Notes: generated by a model not told the origin, from the sequence alone. Positions 35,030 through 45,071 are shown, numbered from the stretch's first letter. The stretch: 64,000 nucleotides of DNA from Poriferisodalis sp965205175 (GCF_965205175.1 NZ_OZ242038.1:992001-1056000); one strand, 5' to 3'. Program-made: numbers and translations.

Positions 35030-36034
35030 GTGAACGATTCAACCCACGAGCCGCCAGTCCGTGTGGCGGTCACCGGCGCCGCAGGCCAGATCGGCTACAG
35101 CCTGCTGTTCCGCATCGCCTCGGGCGACATGCTCGGCCCGGACCAGCCGGTCGAGCTGCGCTTGCTGGAGATTCCGCCGGCGCTGAGCGCACTGGACGGC
35201 GTGATGATGGAGCTCGACGACTGTGCCTTCCCGCTGTTGGCTTCGCGCTTGGGAACCTCAGACCCCGACGAAGCCTTCGAAGGCGCCGACTATGCGCTGC
35301 TCGTGGGCTCGATGCCGCGCAAGGCGGGCATGGAGCGCAGCGACCTGCTCGAGATCAACGGCGGCATCTTCACCGCTCAAGGCCAGGCGATCAGCCGCGG
35401 TGCCAAGCCCTCGGTGCGGGTGCTGGTGGTCGGCAACCCGGCCAACACCAACTGCTTGATCGCCATGCGCAACGCGCCCAACATCGCTGACGGGCAATTC
35501 ACGGCCATGACGCGCCTCGACCACAATCGGGCCATTGCGCAGCTGGCTCGCAAAGCCGGCGTGTCGGTGAACGACATCACCCGCATGACGATCTGGGGGA
35601 ACCACTCCGCGACGCAGTATCCGGACATCTTCCGTGCCGAGGTGGGCGGCCACCACGCGGCCGCGTTGGTGGACGACCAAGCGTGGCTGGAAGACGACTT
35701 CATCCCGACGGTGCAGCGGCGCGGCGCCGCCATCATCGAGGCACGAGGCGCCTCCTCGGCCGCGTCGGCTGCCTCGGCGGCGGTGGATCACCTGCGGGAC
35801 TGGGCTTGCGACACGCCGGGGGGCGACTGGGTCTCGATGGGCATACCGTCCACGGGCGACTACGGCGCGCCCGACGGCATCGTCACCTCGTACCCGGTCA
35901 CGGTCTCCCACGGCCAGTACCACGTCGTGACCGGCTTGGAACTCGACCAGTTCAGCCGCTCCCGCATCGAGGCCTCGTGGGCGGAGCTGGTCGAGGAGCG
36001 CGACACGGTTGCCGCCATGGGACTGCTGGGCTGA
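35030..36034 (+). CDS. mdh: malate dehydrogenase
   Basis: A 334-aa NAD-dependent enzyme of the cytosolic/actinobacterial MDH group. VAVTGAAGQIGYSLLFRIA is the nucleotide fold, followed by LLEIPPALSALDGVMMELDDCAFPLL, GSMPRKAGMERSDLLEINGGIF, VVGNPANTNCLIA, the substrate motif TRLDHNRAIAQLA and the catalytic His in WGNHSATQYPD. GTG 35030 follows AGGGAGG. It oxidises malate to oxaloacetate in the TCA cycle. Confidence 0.95.
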   Translation: MNDSTHEPPVRVAVTGAAGQIGYSLLFRIASGDMLGPDQPVELRLLEIPPALSALDGVMMELDDCAFPLLASRLGTSDPDEAFEGADYALLVGSMPRKAGMERSDLLEINGGIFTAQGQAISRGAKPSVRVLVVGNPANTNCLIAMRNAPNIADGQFTAMTRLDHNRAIAQLARKAGVSVNDITRMTIWGNHSATQYPDIFRAEVGGHHAAALVDDQAWLEDDFIPTVQRRGAAIIEARGASSAASAASAAVDHLRDWACDTPGGDWVSMGIPSTGDYGAPDGIVTSYPVTVSHGQYHVVTGLELDQFSRSRIEASWAELVEERDTVAAMGLLG

Positions 36035-36047
36035 GCGCGCCGGCGCG

Positions 36048-37865
36048 TCAGCCGGACGGCCCGTAATCGAACCTGCCGACGGCGTCCAGCGTGCGCTGAC
36101 GCAGCGTGTTGCAGCTGCCGAGGCGGATGATCTGCGGAGCATTGGCGATCATGGCGAAGGTCAGCACGTCGCCGTTGGTCGCCGTGCTGACGCCGGCCAG
36201 CGCCGTGCTGTCGTTCAGTTGACCGCTCTTGGCGTACACGGTGTTGGCGGCACTGCGCCCGCGCGTGGGCCGCGGCCCGCAGGTCCGCAGTGTCAGGGTT
36301 TGACCAGCGATCGACATCGAGGTGACGAAGCGAGAGCCGCTGCCCGCCGCGGCCAGCAGCCGCACGGCGGCTGCGCAGCTCATTCGATTGTGGACCGACA
36401 GCCCCGAGCCGTCCACGATCGTGACGTCATCGGCCGTCGGCCCCAGCAGCTCGCTGATCGCGGCGGTCACGGCAGCGGCCGACGCTGCCCGCGAAGCATC
36501 GCCGTGGCGCCGCCCGATCTGCTTCAGCAGCATCTCCGCGGTGGTGTTCTCCGAGAAGCGCAGGATTCGCACGAGCATCTTCGACACGGTCGGCGAGGTG
36601 ATGCTGCCCATCGCCGTCGACTCGTCTGTCGCCGGAGCGCTGCCCGAACGTGGCCGGCGCCGGATGACCATGCCGCGAGCTTCGAGCAGGTCGTCGAAGT
36701 CCGAAGCGGCTGCCTGGGCGGCATCGCTGCTGCGGGTGTGGCGCCGCCGGTCGCTGCTGTAGGCCGAGTAGCCGTCGTTGATGATCAAGCCCGACAAGAT
36801 GCCCACCAGATTCTCTGACAGGTAGGACTGCTTCCACACTGCCGGTGTGTCCCGCGTCGCGCCGCGCGGGCGCTGCGAGGCGTAGTCCTGCTCGCCGTCG
36901 CCAAACCAGGACCCGTCCCCGACGATTGCGCCGTCGATGACCGTGATGCCGCGAGCGCGCAGTGCGGCCATGACGCTGTCGGCCAGCTCGGTCACGTCGG
37001 TGTAGGGGCGTGCATCGGAGAGGCGCTTCATGTAGCCGGGAGTGGCCAGCACCGGGTCGCCGGCGCCGATCAGGTAGAGGTCGCCGCGCAGCACGCCGTT
37101 GCTGACTGCAGCGAGCGCGTCGGCATCGGCCACCACTCGCGTGGTGAACGTGGTGTCGGCGCCCAGCTCGCTCAGCGCCGCTGTGGCGGTGGCGAGCTTG
37201 ACGAGCGATGCCGGCAGCAGCCGCGTGTCCGGTTCATGCTCGAAGACGGGCGTGCCGTTGCGATGCAGCGACATGCACATGTCCTCGGGCGCCGAGCGGG
37301 ACCGCAGGGCTGCGGAGAACTCGTCGGCCAGCCGCCGCTGCCACTCGGGCACAGGGTCCTTGGGCGCCGGGTCCTTGGACTCTTCGCCGCCGCTGCCGGC
37401 GTCGGGCTTCGCGGGCTCGGTGCCGGTTGCGAGCGCCGTCGCCACCGCGCCCACTGCGGTCGCCGTTTCCCAGCGGTCTGCGCCGAAGACGCGGGTCACC
37501 TCGCGGCCCGCCAGCTTGGCCTCCGGCACGGCTGCCGTGCCGCCGACCACGTAGCCGCCGGCCGCCGCCGCAGCGAGCCTGCTGAGCTGGTCCTTCGGGA
37601 ACGGTTCGTCGCGGCCCCCGGCCAGCACGATGCAGCTGTCGTCGTCGAGCACGCCTGCCAGCGTGACCGCCGAGTAGATGTCGGACTGTGCGTCCGCGTC
37701 CGAGGCGACGATCACCGGCAATGCGTCGGTGCAGTCGCCCAGCACTTCGGGCGGTGGCAAGGTGGCCGAGGCCGACGCCTGCGCGCCGGCGCTCGGCACC
37801 CACGATGCCGCCAGACCCGCGAAGGCCAGCACCGCGGCCGCCGCCGCGCCCAGCCGTCGTGTCAC
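36048..37865 (-). CDS. D-alanyl-D-alanine carboxypeptidase/endopeptidase with N-terminal cell-wall-binding-like segment
   Basis: A 605-aa secreted S13-family penicillin-binding protein. A signal peptide (LGAAAAAVLAFAGLAASWVP...AGAQA) is followed by a segment resembling a cell-wall-binding repeat 2 unit (VIVASDADAQSDIYSAVTLAG ... VTRVFGADRWETATAVG, to about residue 140), then the peptidase. Its Ser-x-x-Lys is S220-K223 (PASLVKLA), SEN comes later, and KSG (YAKSGQLNDST) completes the set. It trims peptidoglycan cross-links. I prefer GTG 37865, next to GGGAGG, over GTG 37916. It follows purH on the same strand. Confidence 0.85.
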   Translation of the reverse strand: MTRRLGAAAAAVLAFAGLAASWVPSAGAQASASATLPPPEVLGDCTDALPVIVASDADAQSDIYSAVTLAGVLDDDSCIVLAGGRDEPFPKDQLSRLAAAAAGGYVVGGTAAVPEAKLAGREVTRVFGADRWETATAVGAVATALATGTEPAKPDAGSGGEESKDPAPKDPVPEWQRRLADEFSAALRSRSAPEDMCMSLHRNGTPVFEHEPDTRLLPASLVKLATATAALSELGADTTFTTRVVADADALAAVSNGVLRGDLYLIGAGDPVLATPGYMKRLSDARPYTDVTELADSVMAALRARGITVIDGAIVGDGSWFGDGEQDYASQRPRGATRDTPAVWKQSYLSENLVGILSGLIINDGYSAYSSDRRRHTRSSDAAQAAASDFDDLLEARGMVIRRRPRSGSAPATDESTAMGSITSPTVSKMLVRILRFSENTTAEMLLKQIGRRHGDASRAASAAAVTAAISELLGPTADDVTIVDGSGLSVHNRMSCAAAVRLLAAAGSGSRFVTSMSIAGQTLTLRTCGPRPTRGRSAANTVYAKSGQLNDSTALAGVSTATNGDVLTFAMIANAPQIIRLGSCNTLRQRTLDAVGRFDYGPSG

Positions 37866-37922
37866 CACCAGCCTCCCGCGCGGTCGTCTCGTGTGCACTC
37901 GGGCTGCCGGCTCCACGGGGCG

Positions 37923-39503
37923 CTAGTGCCTGAACTGCCGCTCGCCGGTGAACAGCATGGCCAGGCCCAGCTCGTCGGCACGGTCGATCACGTCGTCGTC
38001 TCGCTGGGCGCCGCCGGGCTGCACCACCACCGCGACCCCCGCTTCGGCAGCGGCCTCGACGCCGTCAGGGAACGGGTAGAACGCGTCGCTCGCACACGCG
38101 CCGCCCGCAGCCCTGCCGTCAGCCTTCGCCATCGCGAGCCGGCCCGATTCGACACGGTTCTGCTGACCGGCGCCGATGCCCCACGCCGTGCGGTCGCGCG
38201 CCAGCACGATCGCATTGGACGTGACGTGCCCGCAGACCCGCCATGCGAAGCGAGCGTCGGCCAGCTCGCTCTCGGTCGGCGTCCGGCGGGTCACCACACG
38301 CCAACCCTCGGGGGGCGAAGCGAACGTGTGCGGCGACTGCACCAGCCAGCCGCCGTTCATCTGCCGCAGCGAGAGACCGGCTGCATCAGGCCGCGGCGCT
38401 TCCAGCACCCGAGTGTTTCGCCGCCGCGCCGCGATGCGCTCCGCCACGCCGTCCTCGTAACCCGGCGCCAGGATCACGTCGGCCTGCGCGGCAGCTTCGA
38501 TGCACTCGACCGTTTCCAGATCGACGATCCTGTTGAAGGCAACGATCCCGCCGAATGCCGAGCGGGTGTCGCAGTCGTAGGCCCGCTGGTACACGTCGGC
38601 CAAGTCGCCCCCGGCGGCAGCACCGCAGGGGTTGGCGTGCTTCACGATCACCACCGCCGCTGCGCCTTCGGCATCGCCGAGGTCGTGTGCGATCCGCCAC
38701 GCGGCGTCGGCATCGAAGAAGTTGAGGTAGCTGAGCGCCAGCCCGCTGTGCTGGTAGGCGTGATCCCACCAGACCGGCGCCCCCACGGGCCGATAGCGGG
38801 CGCCCTGCTGGTGAGGGTTCTCCCCGTAGCGGCACGCATCGACGCGCTCGAGCGCCAGATGAACCGTCGGCGGCAGGGGCGTCGGCGAACCAGCGCTGTT
38901 TGCGCTGGAGCTGATCGCACTGGTGTCGGTCTGCGGCGCGTCCTGCGGTTCGTCCAGCCACTGCACGATAGCGGCGTCGTATGCAGCGGTATGGGCGAAC
39001 GCGGTCCGTGCCAGCGTTCGTCGCGTCGCACAGCTCAACGCGCCGTTCGAGGTCAGCTCGTCGAGCACCAGCGTGTAGTCGGACGGGTCCACCACCACGC
39101 CGACACCGCCGTCGCTGTCGCCGTGGTTCTTCGCCGCGGCGCGCACCATCGCCGGGCCGCCGATGTCGATCAGCTCGACACTCGGATCGGACCGGAACGG
39201 GTACAGGTTGCACACCACCAGATCGATGGCCGTGATGCCGTGCTCGGTCAGCGCTGCAGCGTGGCCGGGCTTGGAGCGGTCCGCCAGGATGCCGCCGTGG
39301 ATGCGGGGGTGCAGCGTCTTCACTCGGCCGTCCAGCATCTCCGGACTGCCGGTGACGTGTTCCACCGCCAGCACCGGCACTCCCGCATCGGCCAGTGCCG
39401 CGGCTGTGCCCCCGCTGGACACGATCTCCCAGCCGAGGCCGGACAGCCGCTCGGCCAAGTCCACTACTCCGGTCTTGTCCCACACGGAGATCAACGCTCG
39501 CAT
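37923..39503 (-). CDS. purH: bifunctional AICAR formyltransferase / IMP cyclohydrolase
   Basis: A 526-aa enzyme for the last two steps of IMP synthesis. The N-terminal cyclohydrolase part starts ALISVWDKTGVVDLAERLSGLG and includes GRVKTLHPRIHGGILADRS and CNLYPF. The transformylase part has RYGENPHQQGARY, the catalytic Lys-His in VKHANPCGAA, SAFGGIVAFN and SDAFYPFPDGVE. An Ala/Ser/Pro-rich linker near residues 190-215 separates them. ATG 39503 follows GAGGG. purN is 71 bp upstream. Confidence 0.96.
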   Translation of the reverse strand: MRALISVWDKTGVVDLAERLSGLGWEIVSSGGTAAALADAGVPVLAVEHVTGSPEMLDGRVKTLHPRIHGGILADRSKPGHAAALTEHGITAIDLVVCNLYPFRSDPSVELIDIGGPAMVRAAAKNHGDSDGGVGVVVDPSDYTLVLDELTSNGALSCATRRTLARTAFAHTAAYDAAIVQWLDEPQDAPQTDTSAISSSANSAGSPTPLPPTVHLALERVDACRYGENPHQQGARYRPVGAPVWWDHAYQHSGLALSYLNFFDADAAWRIAHDLGDAEGAAAVVIVKHANPCGAAAGGDLADVYQRAYDCDTRSAFGGIVAFNRIVDLETVECIEAAAQADVILAPGYEDGVAERIAARRRNTRVLEAPRPDAAGLSLRQMNGGWLVQSPHTFASPPEGWRVVTRRTPTESELADARFAWRVCGHVTSNAIVLARDRTAWGIGAGQQNRVESGRLAMAKADGRAAGGACASDAFYPFPDGVEAAAEAGVAVVVQPGGAQRDDDVIDRADELGLAMLFTGERQFRH

Positions 39504-39574
39504 ATCCACGCCCTCATGTGGCACCGTTCATCGGCTGCATTGTGCTCGAACAGCTCCCAAGTCGTTCGGATCGT

Positions 39575-40180
39575 TCAGAAATTCAGGTCGTTCACAAATG
39601 CAGCGATCGTCGCCGGGTAGAGCTCGCGTTCCGCGGCCTTGATGCGCTCGTGCAGCGTCGTCACGTCGTCGCCGTGGCGCACCGGCACCGCTCGCTGGGC
39701 CAGAATCGGCCCGGCGTCCACCTCCGGAATGGCGAGGTGTACCGTGCAGCCGGACTCGTCCGCGCCGGCGGCGAGTGCATCGCGCACGGCGTGCCAGCCA
39801 GGGAACGCGGGCAACAGCGACGGGTGGGTGTTCAGCACCCGTTCCCGGTATCGGCCGCCGTCCCAAGCGAAGAACGAGCTGTCCAGCACCGTGCCGAATC
39901 CGGCCATCGCCACCACGTCCGCGCCGCGCCCGTGCAGCGCCGCCGCAAGCTCGCGGCTGTAACCCTCTCGCTCGAACCCCTGATTGGACGTCCGCCCGTC
40001 GGCATCTGGGGCGCCCGTCCACTGGCTTCTCGCCAGCAGCACCGTGTCGAGCCCCGCAGCTTCGGCAATGCGCAGGCCCCGACACGGTCGGTCCGCGCCG
40101 ACTACCTGCACCGGCAGCCCCGCATCCAGCATTGCTTCGAGGATCGAGCCGGTTCCGGAGACCAGCACCGCCAAGCGCAC
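39575..40180 (-). CDS. purN: phosphoribosylglycinamide formyltransferase
   Basis: A 201-aa enzyme that formylates GAR with 10-formyl-THF. LAVLVSGTGSILEAMLDA starts the fold, VVAMAGFGTVLDSSF follows, and the catalytic stretch is NTHPSLLPAFPGWHAVRDALAAG with SGCTVHLAIPEVDAGPILAQ. GTG 40180 is chosen; a TAGCTT box 7 nt upstream suggests a leaderless transcript. The very long open frame continuing upstream is antisense to the membrane-protein gene and is not real. Confidence 0.93.
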   Translation of the reverse strand: MRLAVLVSGTGSILEAMLDAGLPVQVVGADRPCRGLRIAEAAGLDTVLLARSQWTGAPDADGRTSNQGFEREGYSRELAAALHGRGADVVAMAGFGTVLDSSFFAWDGGRYRERVLNTHPSLLPAFPGWHAVRDALAAGADESGCTVHLAIPEVDAGPILAQRAVPVRHGDDVTTLHERIKAAERELYPATIAAFVNDLNF

Positions 40181-40279
40181 CGCTCCGAAGCTACGCGGCT
40201 GGTGCGTCGGTGCCGCGGCGTGCTGTCTGAGCAACCCATGGCCCGAGGTGCTCCCGCTCCACGGTAGCCTTGCCGCCGT

Positions 40280-43200
40280 ATGCGCCCGCCCGAGGACATG
40301 CCGCCTCCGTCGTCTGGCCGGCCAGGCGGTCGCCCCCCGACTGGACCGCCCTCGGGCGGACCGCAGAATGCCGGCGGCGCCCGCCGCACGCCGCGTCGTC
40401 CGCGCGGGCTGACCCGATTCCGCCTCATCGTCGGCATCGTCATTGCGGCCGGCATCGTCCTGCTGCTGTCGTTCCGCGGGCTCGCCGGCTTCTGGACCGA
40501 TTTTCTCTGGTTCGACAGTCTGGGCTACGCCTCGGTCTGGTGGAAGGTGCTGTGGGCCAAGATCGGCCTCGGCTTGCTGTTCACCGCGATTTTCTTCGTC
40601 CTGGCGTGGGTGAACCTGTTCATTGCCGAGCGTCTGGCCGCACGAGCGGCTTCCGCGGAGCCGCTTGAGGACGTCGCTTCGCGTTGGCGCCAGCTGTCCC
40701 GCCGCAGCCGCGCGCTCATCCGTCTCGGCGTGGCGTTGATCTTGGCCTTCATGGTCGGGTCGGGCGTCTCGGGCCAGTGGGAGTCGTGGCTGTTCTTCAT
40801 CAACGCCACCGACTTCGGTCTCGCTGACCCGCAGTTCGGCCGCGATGTCGGCTTCTACGTCTTCCGCCTGCCCTTCATCAACTTCTTGGTTGGCTGGGCT
40901 TTCGCCGCCGTGCTGGTCACGTTCATCTTCACCGCGATCTGGCACTACCTGAACGGCGCGATTCGGGCGCAGCCACGTACGGGCCCCCGCGTGCTGCCGT
41001 ACGTGAAGGCTCACCTGTCCTTGCTGTTGGGGCTGCTGGCGCTCATCAAGGCCGTCGGCTACTACTACGACCAGTTCGAGCTGACGCTGTCCACGCGCGG
41101 CTTCGTGGACGGCGCCACCTTCACCGACGTGAACGCCCAGCTGCCGGTGCTGCGGCTGCTCATCGTCATCAGCTTGTTCAGCTTCCTGCTGCTGATCGTG
41201 AACATCTGGCGGCGCGGCTTCACCTACCCGGTGATCGCAGTGGCGCTGTGGATGGTGATCGCCGGGCTGGCCGGAGCGGCGTACCCCGCCATCGTCCAGC
41301 GCTTTCAGGTGGAGCCAGCGGAGTCCACCCGGGAAGCGCCCTACATCGAGCGCAACATCGAGATGACCCGGATCGCGCTCGGCCTCGACGACGTGTCGCC
41401 GCGTGAGTTCAACTACGAGCCGGAGCTGACCGCCGCGGACATCGAGAACAACTTCGACACGGTGCGCAACGTGCGGCTGCTGGACCCAGCAATCATGCAG
41501 GACACGTTCCAGCAGACCCAAGGGATCAAGAGCTTCTACGACTTCCGCGACATCGACGTGGATCGCTACGAGATCGACGGCAAGGTCACCCAGATCGTGC
41601 TGGCCGCCCGCGAGCTGCGCCCAACCGAGTTGCCGACCGACACGTGGGAGACCGAGCATGTCGCGTACACCCACGGCTATGGCGTAGCCGCGGCGCCGGC
41701 GAACGGGGTCGACGCCAATGGCCGACCCGCCTACGTGCTGGGGGACATTCCGGGGGTGGCGGCGCCGGGCGCGGAGGAACTTGAGCTCGAGGAGCCGGGG
41801 CTGTACGTCGGCGAGGACTTGGGCGGTTACGCCATCGTCGGCGCCAGGCGCGACGAGGTGGATTTCCAAGACGACGACGACCGCACCGAGACGACCCGCT
41901 ACGACGGCGCTGACGGCGTGGGCATCGGAGGGTTGTTCCGGCGTTTGGCGTTCGCGGTGCGCTTCGCCGAGCCAAACCTGCTGGTATCGGGAGAGATCCA
42001 AGGCGAGAGCCGGATTCTGTTCAACCGCGACATCACCAAGCGGGTCGAGCTGCTGGCCCCGTTCCTGTCGTACGACAACGATCCGTACCCGGTGGTGATC
42101 GACGGCAAGGTCAAGTGGGTGCTCGACGCCTACACGACCACCACGCAGTTCCCGTACGCGCAGCGGACCAGTTCCCGCGCTGCAACAGTGGACAGCGATC
42201 TGCGCCAGCCGCACAACTACGTCCGCAACTCGGTGAAGGCCGTGGTGGACGCGCACGACGGCACGGTCACCTTCTACGTCGTGGACGACGACGATCCGAT
42301 CGTGCAGTCGTATGCCAAGCAGTTCCCGGCGCTGTTCGCCTCTAGCCCGCCCCCGGATGAGCTGCGGGAGCACTTCCGCTATCCCGAAGACCTGTTCCGG
42401 GTGCAGACCGAAGCTTGGGGCCGGTACCGCCTGAGCGACCCGTCGGAGTTCTACGACGCCGCGGGTGCCTGGGCGGTGGCGCAGGACCCGGGCGACTCCA
42501 TCGGCCAGACGACTGTCGATGTGGTGCGTGACGAAACCACTGGTCAGGTGATCTCCACCGCCGAGGCCCGCATTGCGCCGCAGTACCTGCTGTTCCGACT
42601 GCCTGGCGACGACTCGCCGTCGTTCGTGAGCTTCCGACCGTTCGTGCCCTTCTCCGAGGACGATTCGCGCAAGAACCTCGAGGGCTTCATGGTGGTCCAC
42701 AATGATCCGGACCGCTACGGGCAGATCGAGGTCTTCGAGATCCGGTCCGACCAGCCGATCGACGGCCCGGCGCTGTTCAATTCGAACATTCAGACCGAGG
42801 AGGAGATCTCCGAACGTCTCACGCTGCTGAACCAGAACGGCTCGGTGGTGCGGCCCGGCAACCTGCTGCTCATCCCCGTGGAGAACTCGCTGCTGTACGT
42901 GCGGCCGCTGTTCATTGCGGCGACGGGGGCCACTGCGGTGCCTGAGCTGCAGCTGGTGATCGCCGGCATCGGGTCGCAGGTGGTGATCTCTGAGACGTTC
43001 GAGGGGGCGCTGGAGAAGGCCATCGGCGCGGCAGACATCGACCTCGGCAACGGCACGATACGTCCGAGCGGCGCGGCGCCTGACACCGCCGACACTGACG
43101 CCGGCGCCACGCCGAGTACTGGCGCTCCGCAAGACGAGCCGGACGACGGGCCAGGCGACGAACCGGCACCCACGCCGGAGACCGGCTCGGCCAGCGACCT

Positions 43201-43345
43201 GCTCGAACAGGCCGTCGCCGCGTTCGGCCGGGCCGATGCCGCCTTGAGCAACAAGGATTTGGCTGCCTACCAGCAGGCCGTCGAGGAGGCGGAGCGTCTG
43301 ATCGCCAGAGCCGCTCGCATCCTCGAGCAGGCCGCCACCGGCTGA
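40280..43345 (+). CDS. UPF0182 family integral membrane protein
   Basis: A 1021-aa protein of a family widespread in actinobacteria with unknown function. A Pro/Gly-rich cytoplasmic start is followed by seven or so membrane spans (about residues 50-350, e.g. LIVGIVIAAGIVLLLSF), then a large extracellular part with VERNIEMTRIALGL-like and YGQIEVFEIRSDQPIDGP motifs. An acidic Pro/Asp/Thr tail and a short Ala-rich helix close it. ATG 40280 has TAGCCT 9 nt upstream, so it may be leaderless; it is divergent from purN. The last 14 bp, which include the stop, are repeated 23 bp downstream. Confidence 0.9.
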   Translation: MRPPEDMPPPSSGRPGGRPPTGPPSGGPQNAGGARRTPRRPRGLTRFRLIVGIVIAAGIVLLLSFRGLAGFWTDFLWFDSLGYASVWWKVLWAKIGLGLLFTAIFFVLAWVNLFIAERLAARAASAEPLEDVASRWRQLSRRSRALIRLGVALILAFMVGSGVSGQWESWLFFINATDFGLADPQFGRDVGFYVFRLPFINFLVGWAFAAVLVTFIFTAIWHYLNGAIRAQPRTGPRVLPYVKAHLSLLLGLLALIKAVGYYYDQFELTLSTRGFVDGATFTDVNAQLPVLRLLIVISLFSFLLLIVNIWRRGFTYPVIAVALWMVIAGLAGAAYPAIVQRFQVEPAESTREAPYIERNIEMTRIALGLDDVSPREFNYEPELTAADIENNFDTVRNVRLLDPAIMQDTFQQTQGIKSFYDFRDIDVDRYEIDGKVTQIVLAARELRPTELPTDTWETEHVAYTHGYGVAAAPANGVDANGRPAYVLGDIPGVAAPGAEELELEEPGLYVGEDLGGYAIVGARRDEVDFQDDDDRTETTRYDGADGVGIGGLFRRLAFAVRFAEPNLLVSGEIQGESRILFNRDITKRVELLAPFLSYDNDPYPVVIDGKVKWVLDAYTTTTQFPYAQRTSSRAATVDSDLRQPHNYVRNSVKAVVDAHDGTVTFYVVDDDDPIVQSYAKQFPALFASSPPPDELREHFRYPEDLFRVQTEAWGRYRLSDPSEFYDAAGAWAVAQDPGDSIGQTTVDVVRDETTGQVISTAEARIAPQYLLFRLPGDDSPSFVSFRPFVPFSEDDSRKNLEGFMVVHNDPDRYGQIEVFEIRSDQPIDGPALFNSNIQTEEEISERLTLLNQNGSVVRPGNLLLIPVENSLLYVRPLFIAATGATAVPELQLVIAGIGSQVVISETFEGALEKAIGAADIDLGNGTIRPSGAAPDTADTDAGATPSTGAPQDEPDDGPGDEPAPTPETGSASDLLEQAVAAFGRADAALSNKDLAAYQQAVEEAERLIARAARILEQAATG

Positions 43346-43385
43346 GCCGGCTACGCAACACCGGCTGAGCCGACCTCGCCGGCGC

Positions 43386-43415
43386 TTGCGGAAGCGGGCG
43401 CGCTGCTGCTAGAGT
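43386..43415 (+). promoter_or_regulatory. promoter of the initiator tRNA gene
   Basis: TTGCGG (43386-43391) and TAGAGT (43410-43415) are separated by 18 bp and lie 12 bp before the first tRNA base, a good fit to a housekeeping sigma promoter. Confidence 0.65.
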
Positions 43416-43427
43416 GGTGTCATACGC

Positions 43428-43504
<77 letters not shown>

Positions 43505-43523
43505 CCAGAGCTTGGGCCGCAAC

Positions 43524-45071
43524 ATGACTCCGACGCTCTACCGCGACACTGGGTACTCCCTGACCCACTTGGTGGAGGACATCAAGCACGGCAACATCGC
43601 ACTGCCCGACATTCAGCGACCGTTCGTCTGGTCGGCGGCGCAGACGCGTGATCTCTTCGACTCGCTCTACCGCGGGTACCCGGTCGGCACGCTGATGTTC
43701 TGGGAGACCGGCACCGATGTCGGTACACGTCAGGTCGGCGGTGGCGACAACGACAAGGTGGCGAAGCTGCTCATCGTGGACGGCCAGCAGCGCCTCACGT
43801 CGCTCTACGCGGTGCTGACCGGCAGGTCTGTCCTCACCAAGTCCTTCGACGAGATGAGGATCCGGATCTCGTTCCGTCCTGTCGATGAGACCTTTGAGGT
43901 GACCGATGCCGCAATCGAACGAGATCCTGAGTTCATTCCGGATATCACTGCGCTCTGGGACCATGGCTACCGTCCGACGGTACGCAAGTTCTTTGCGCGA
44001 CTGGCCGAAGGACGCAGCGTCGAACTGACCGAGGAGGAGGAAGACGAACTCGAAGACCGCATCGACCGCGTCTACGACCTCCAGAACTTCCGGTTTCAGG
44101 TGATTGAGCTCAACGCTGCCGCGGACGAGGAGCAGGTTGCCGACATCTTCGTCCGCATCAACTCCGAGGGAGTAAAACTCAACCAAGCTGACTTCATCCT
44201 CACGCTGCTGTCGGTCCACTGGGAGAAAGGCCGTCGCCAGCTAGAGCAGTTCTGTCGTGATGCCGTCGATCCGAAGGTGAAGGGACCCTCACCGAGAAAC
44301 GCATTCATCGATCCGAGCCCAGATCAACTCCTCCGTGCTGCGGTCGGTCTGGCGTTCCGCCGTGGGCGTCTGCAGCACGTCTACAGCATCCTGCGGGGCA
44401 AAGAACTGGAAACAGGCGATGTCTCAGCCGAGCGGCGGACAGCGCAGTTCGAAAAACTGCGCCGTGCCCAGGATGAAGTCATTGATCTGACGAACTGGCA
44501 CGAGTACCTCAAGTGTCTGACACACGCAGGGTTCCGCAGCCGACGGCTGATTGCCTCGAAGAATGCGCTCATCTACACCTACATCATCTGGCTGATCGGG
44601 AAGCGCGATTTCGGACTCGACCACAGGACGCTGCGCAGCGTGATTGCCCGCTGGTTCTTCATGGCTCACACCACGGGCCGTTACACGGGTTCGAATGAAA
44701 CTCAGATCGAGGCGGATTTGAGCCGAATCGCCGCCTTGACTGTGGGCGATGCTGAAGGGTTCTGTGCCGAGCTTGACCGTATCGTGCGCTCCAACTTCAC
44801 GCGTGATTATTGGGATATATCGCTTCCGAACCGCCTCGACACGTCGTCATCGCGCTCACCGGCCCTGTTTGCATATTGGGCAGCTCTCAACTTGCTCGAT
44901 GCCGAGCTGCTGTTCAGCGACCTGAGGATACGTGATTTTCTGGATGCTCAGAGTACGGCGCCTCGTTCGATCGAGCGCCATCACCTCTTTCCCAAGGCAC
45001 ACCTCAAGTCCGAGGGGATCGCGGGAACACGGCAAGTCAACGCGATTGCGAATATGGCATTCCTCGACTGA
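43524..45071 (+). CDS. DUF262/DUF1524 (GmrSD-like) protein, ends at an in-frame TGA
   Basis: A 515-aa protein with an N-terminal DUF262 domain (LPDIQRPFVWSAAQTRDLFDSLYRGYP, then LLIVDGQQRLTSLYA) and a C-terminal DUF1524 HNH-like nuclease part (IERHHLFPKAHLK ... NAIANMAFLD). The DUF262-DUF1524 pair is that of GmrSD-type IV restriction enzymes and related phage-defence proteins: DUF262 uses NTP and the HNH domain cuts modified DNA. ATG 43524 lies 20 bp after the tRNA; no clear Shine-Dalgarno is seen. The TGA at 45069-45071 falls where I recall relatives having Trp, and the frame then continues with family-like sequence into the AlbA_2 gene. Confidence 0.85.
   Translation: MTPTLYRDTGYSLTHLVEDIKHGNIALPDIQRPFVWSAAQTRDLFDSLYRGYPVGTLMFWETGTDVGTRQVGGGDNDKVAKLLIVDGQQRLTSLYAVLTGRSVLTKSFDEMRIRISFRPVDETFEVTDAAIERDPEFIPDITALWDHGYRPTVRKFFARLAEGRSVELTEEEEDELEDRIDRVYDLQNFRFQVIELNAAADEEQVADIFVRINSEGVKLNQADFILTLLSVHWEKGRRQLEQFCRDAVDPKVKGPSPRNAFIDPSPDQLLRAAVGLAFRRGRLQHVYSILRGKELETGDVSAERRTAQFEKLRRAQDEVIDLTNWHEYLKCLTHAGFRSRRLIASKNALIYTYIIWLIGKRDFGLDHRTLRSVIARWFFMAHTTGRYTGSNETQIEADLSRIAALTVGDAEGFCAELDRIVRSNFTRDYWDISLPNRLDTSSSRSPALFAYWAALNLLDAELLFSDLRIRDFLDAQSTAPRSIERHHLFPKAHLKSEGIAGTRQVNAIANMAFLD

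Noticed and set aside
37236..39620. 794-aa plus-strand open frame
   Set aside because: It is a shadow of the carboxypeptidase and purH genes with no recognisable domain.
40181..43132. Long upstream extension of the purN frame (to 1185 aa)
   Set aside because: It is antisense to the UPF0182 gene, whose membrane spans and family motifs are clear; PurN homology starts at GTG 40180.
45069..45071. Genome-wide reassignment of UGA to Trp
   Set aside because: Many well-defined genes here end in TGA at the right place (for example folD, mdh, SDRs), so UGA is a normal stop in this organism.
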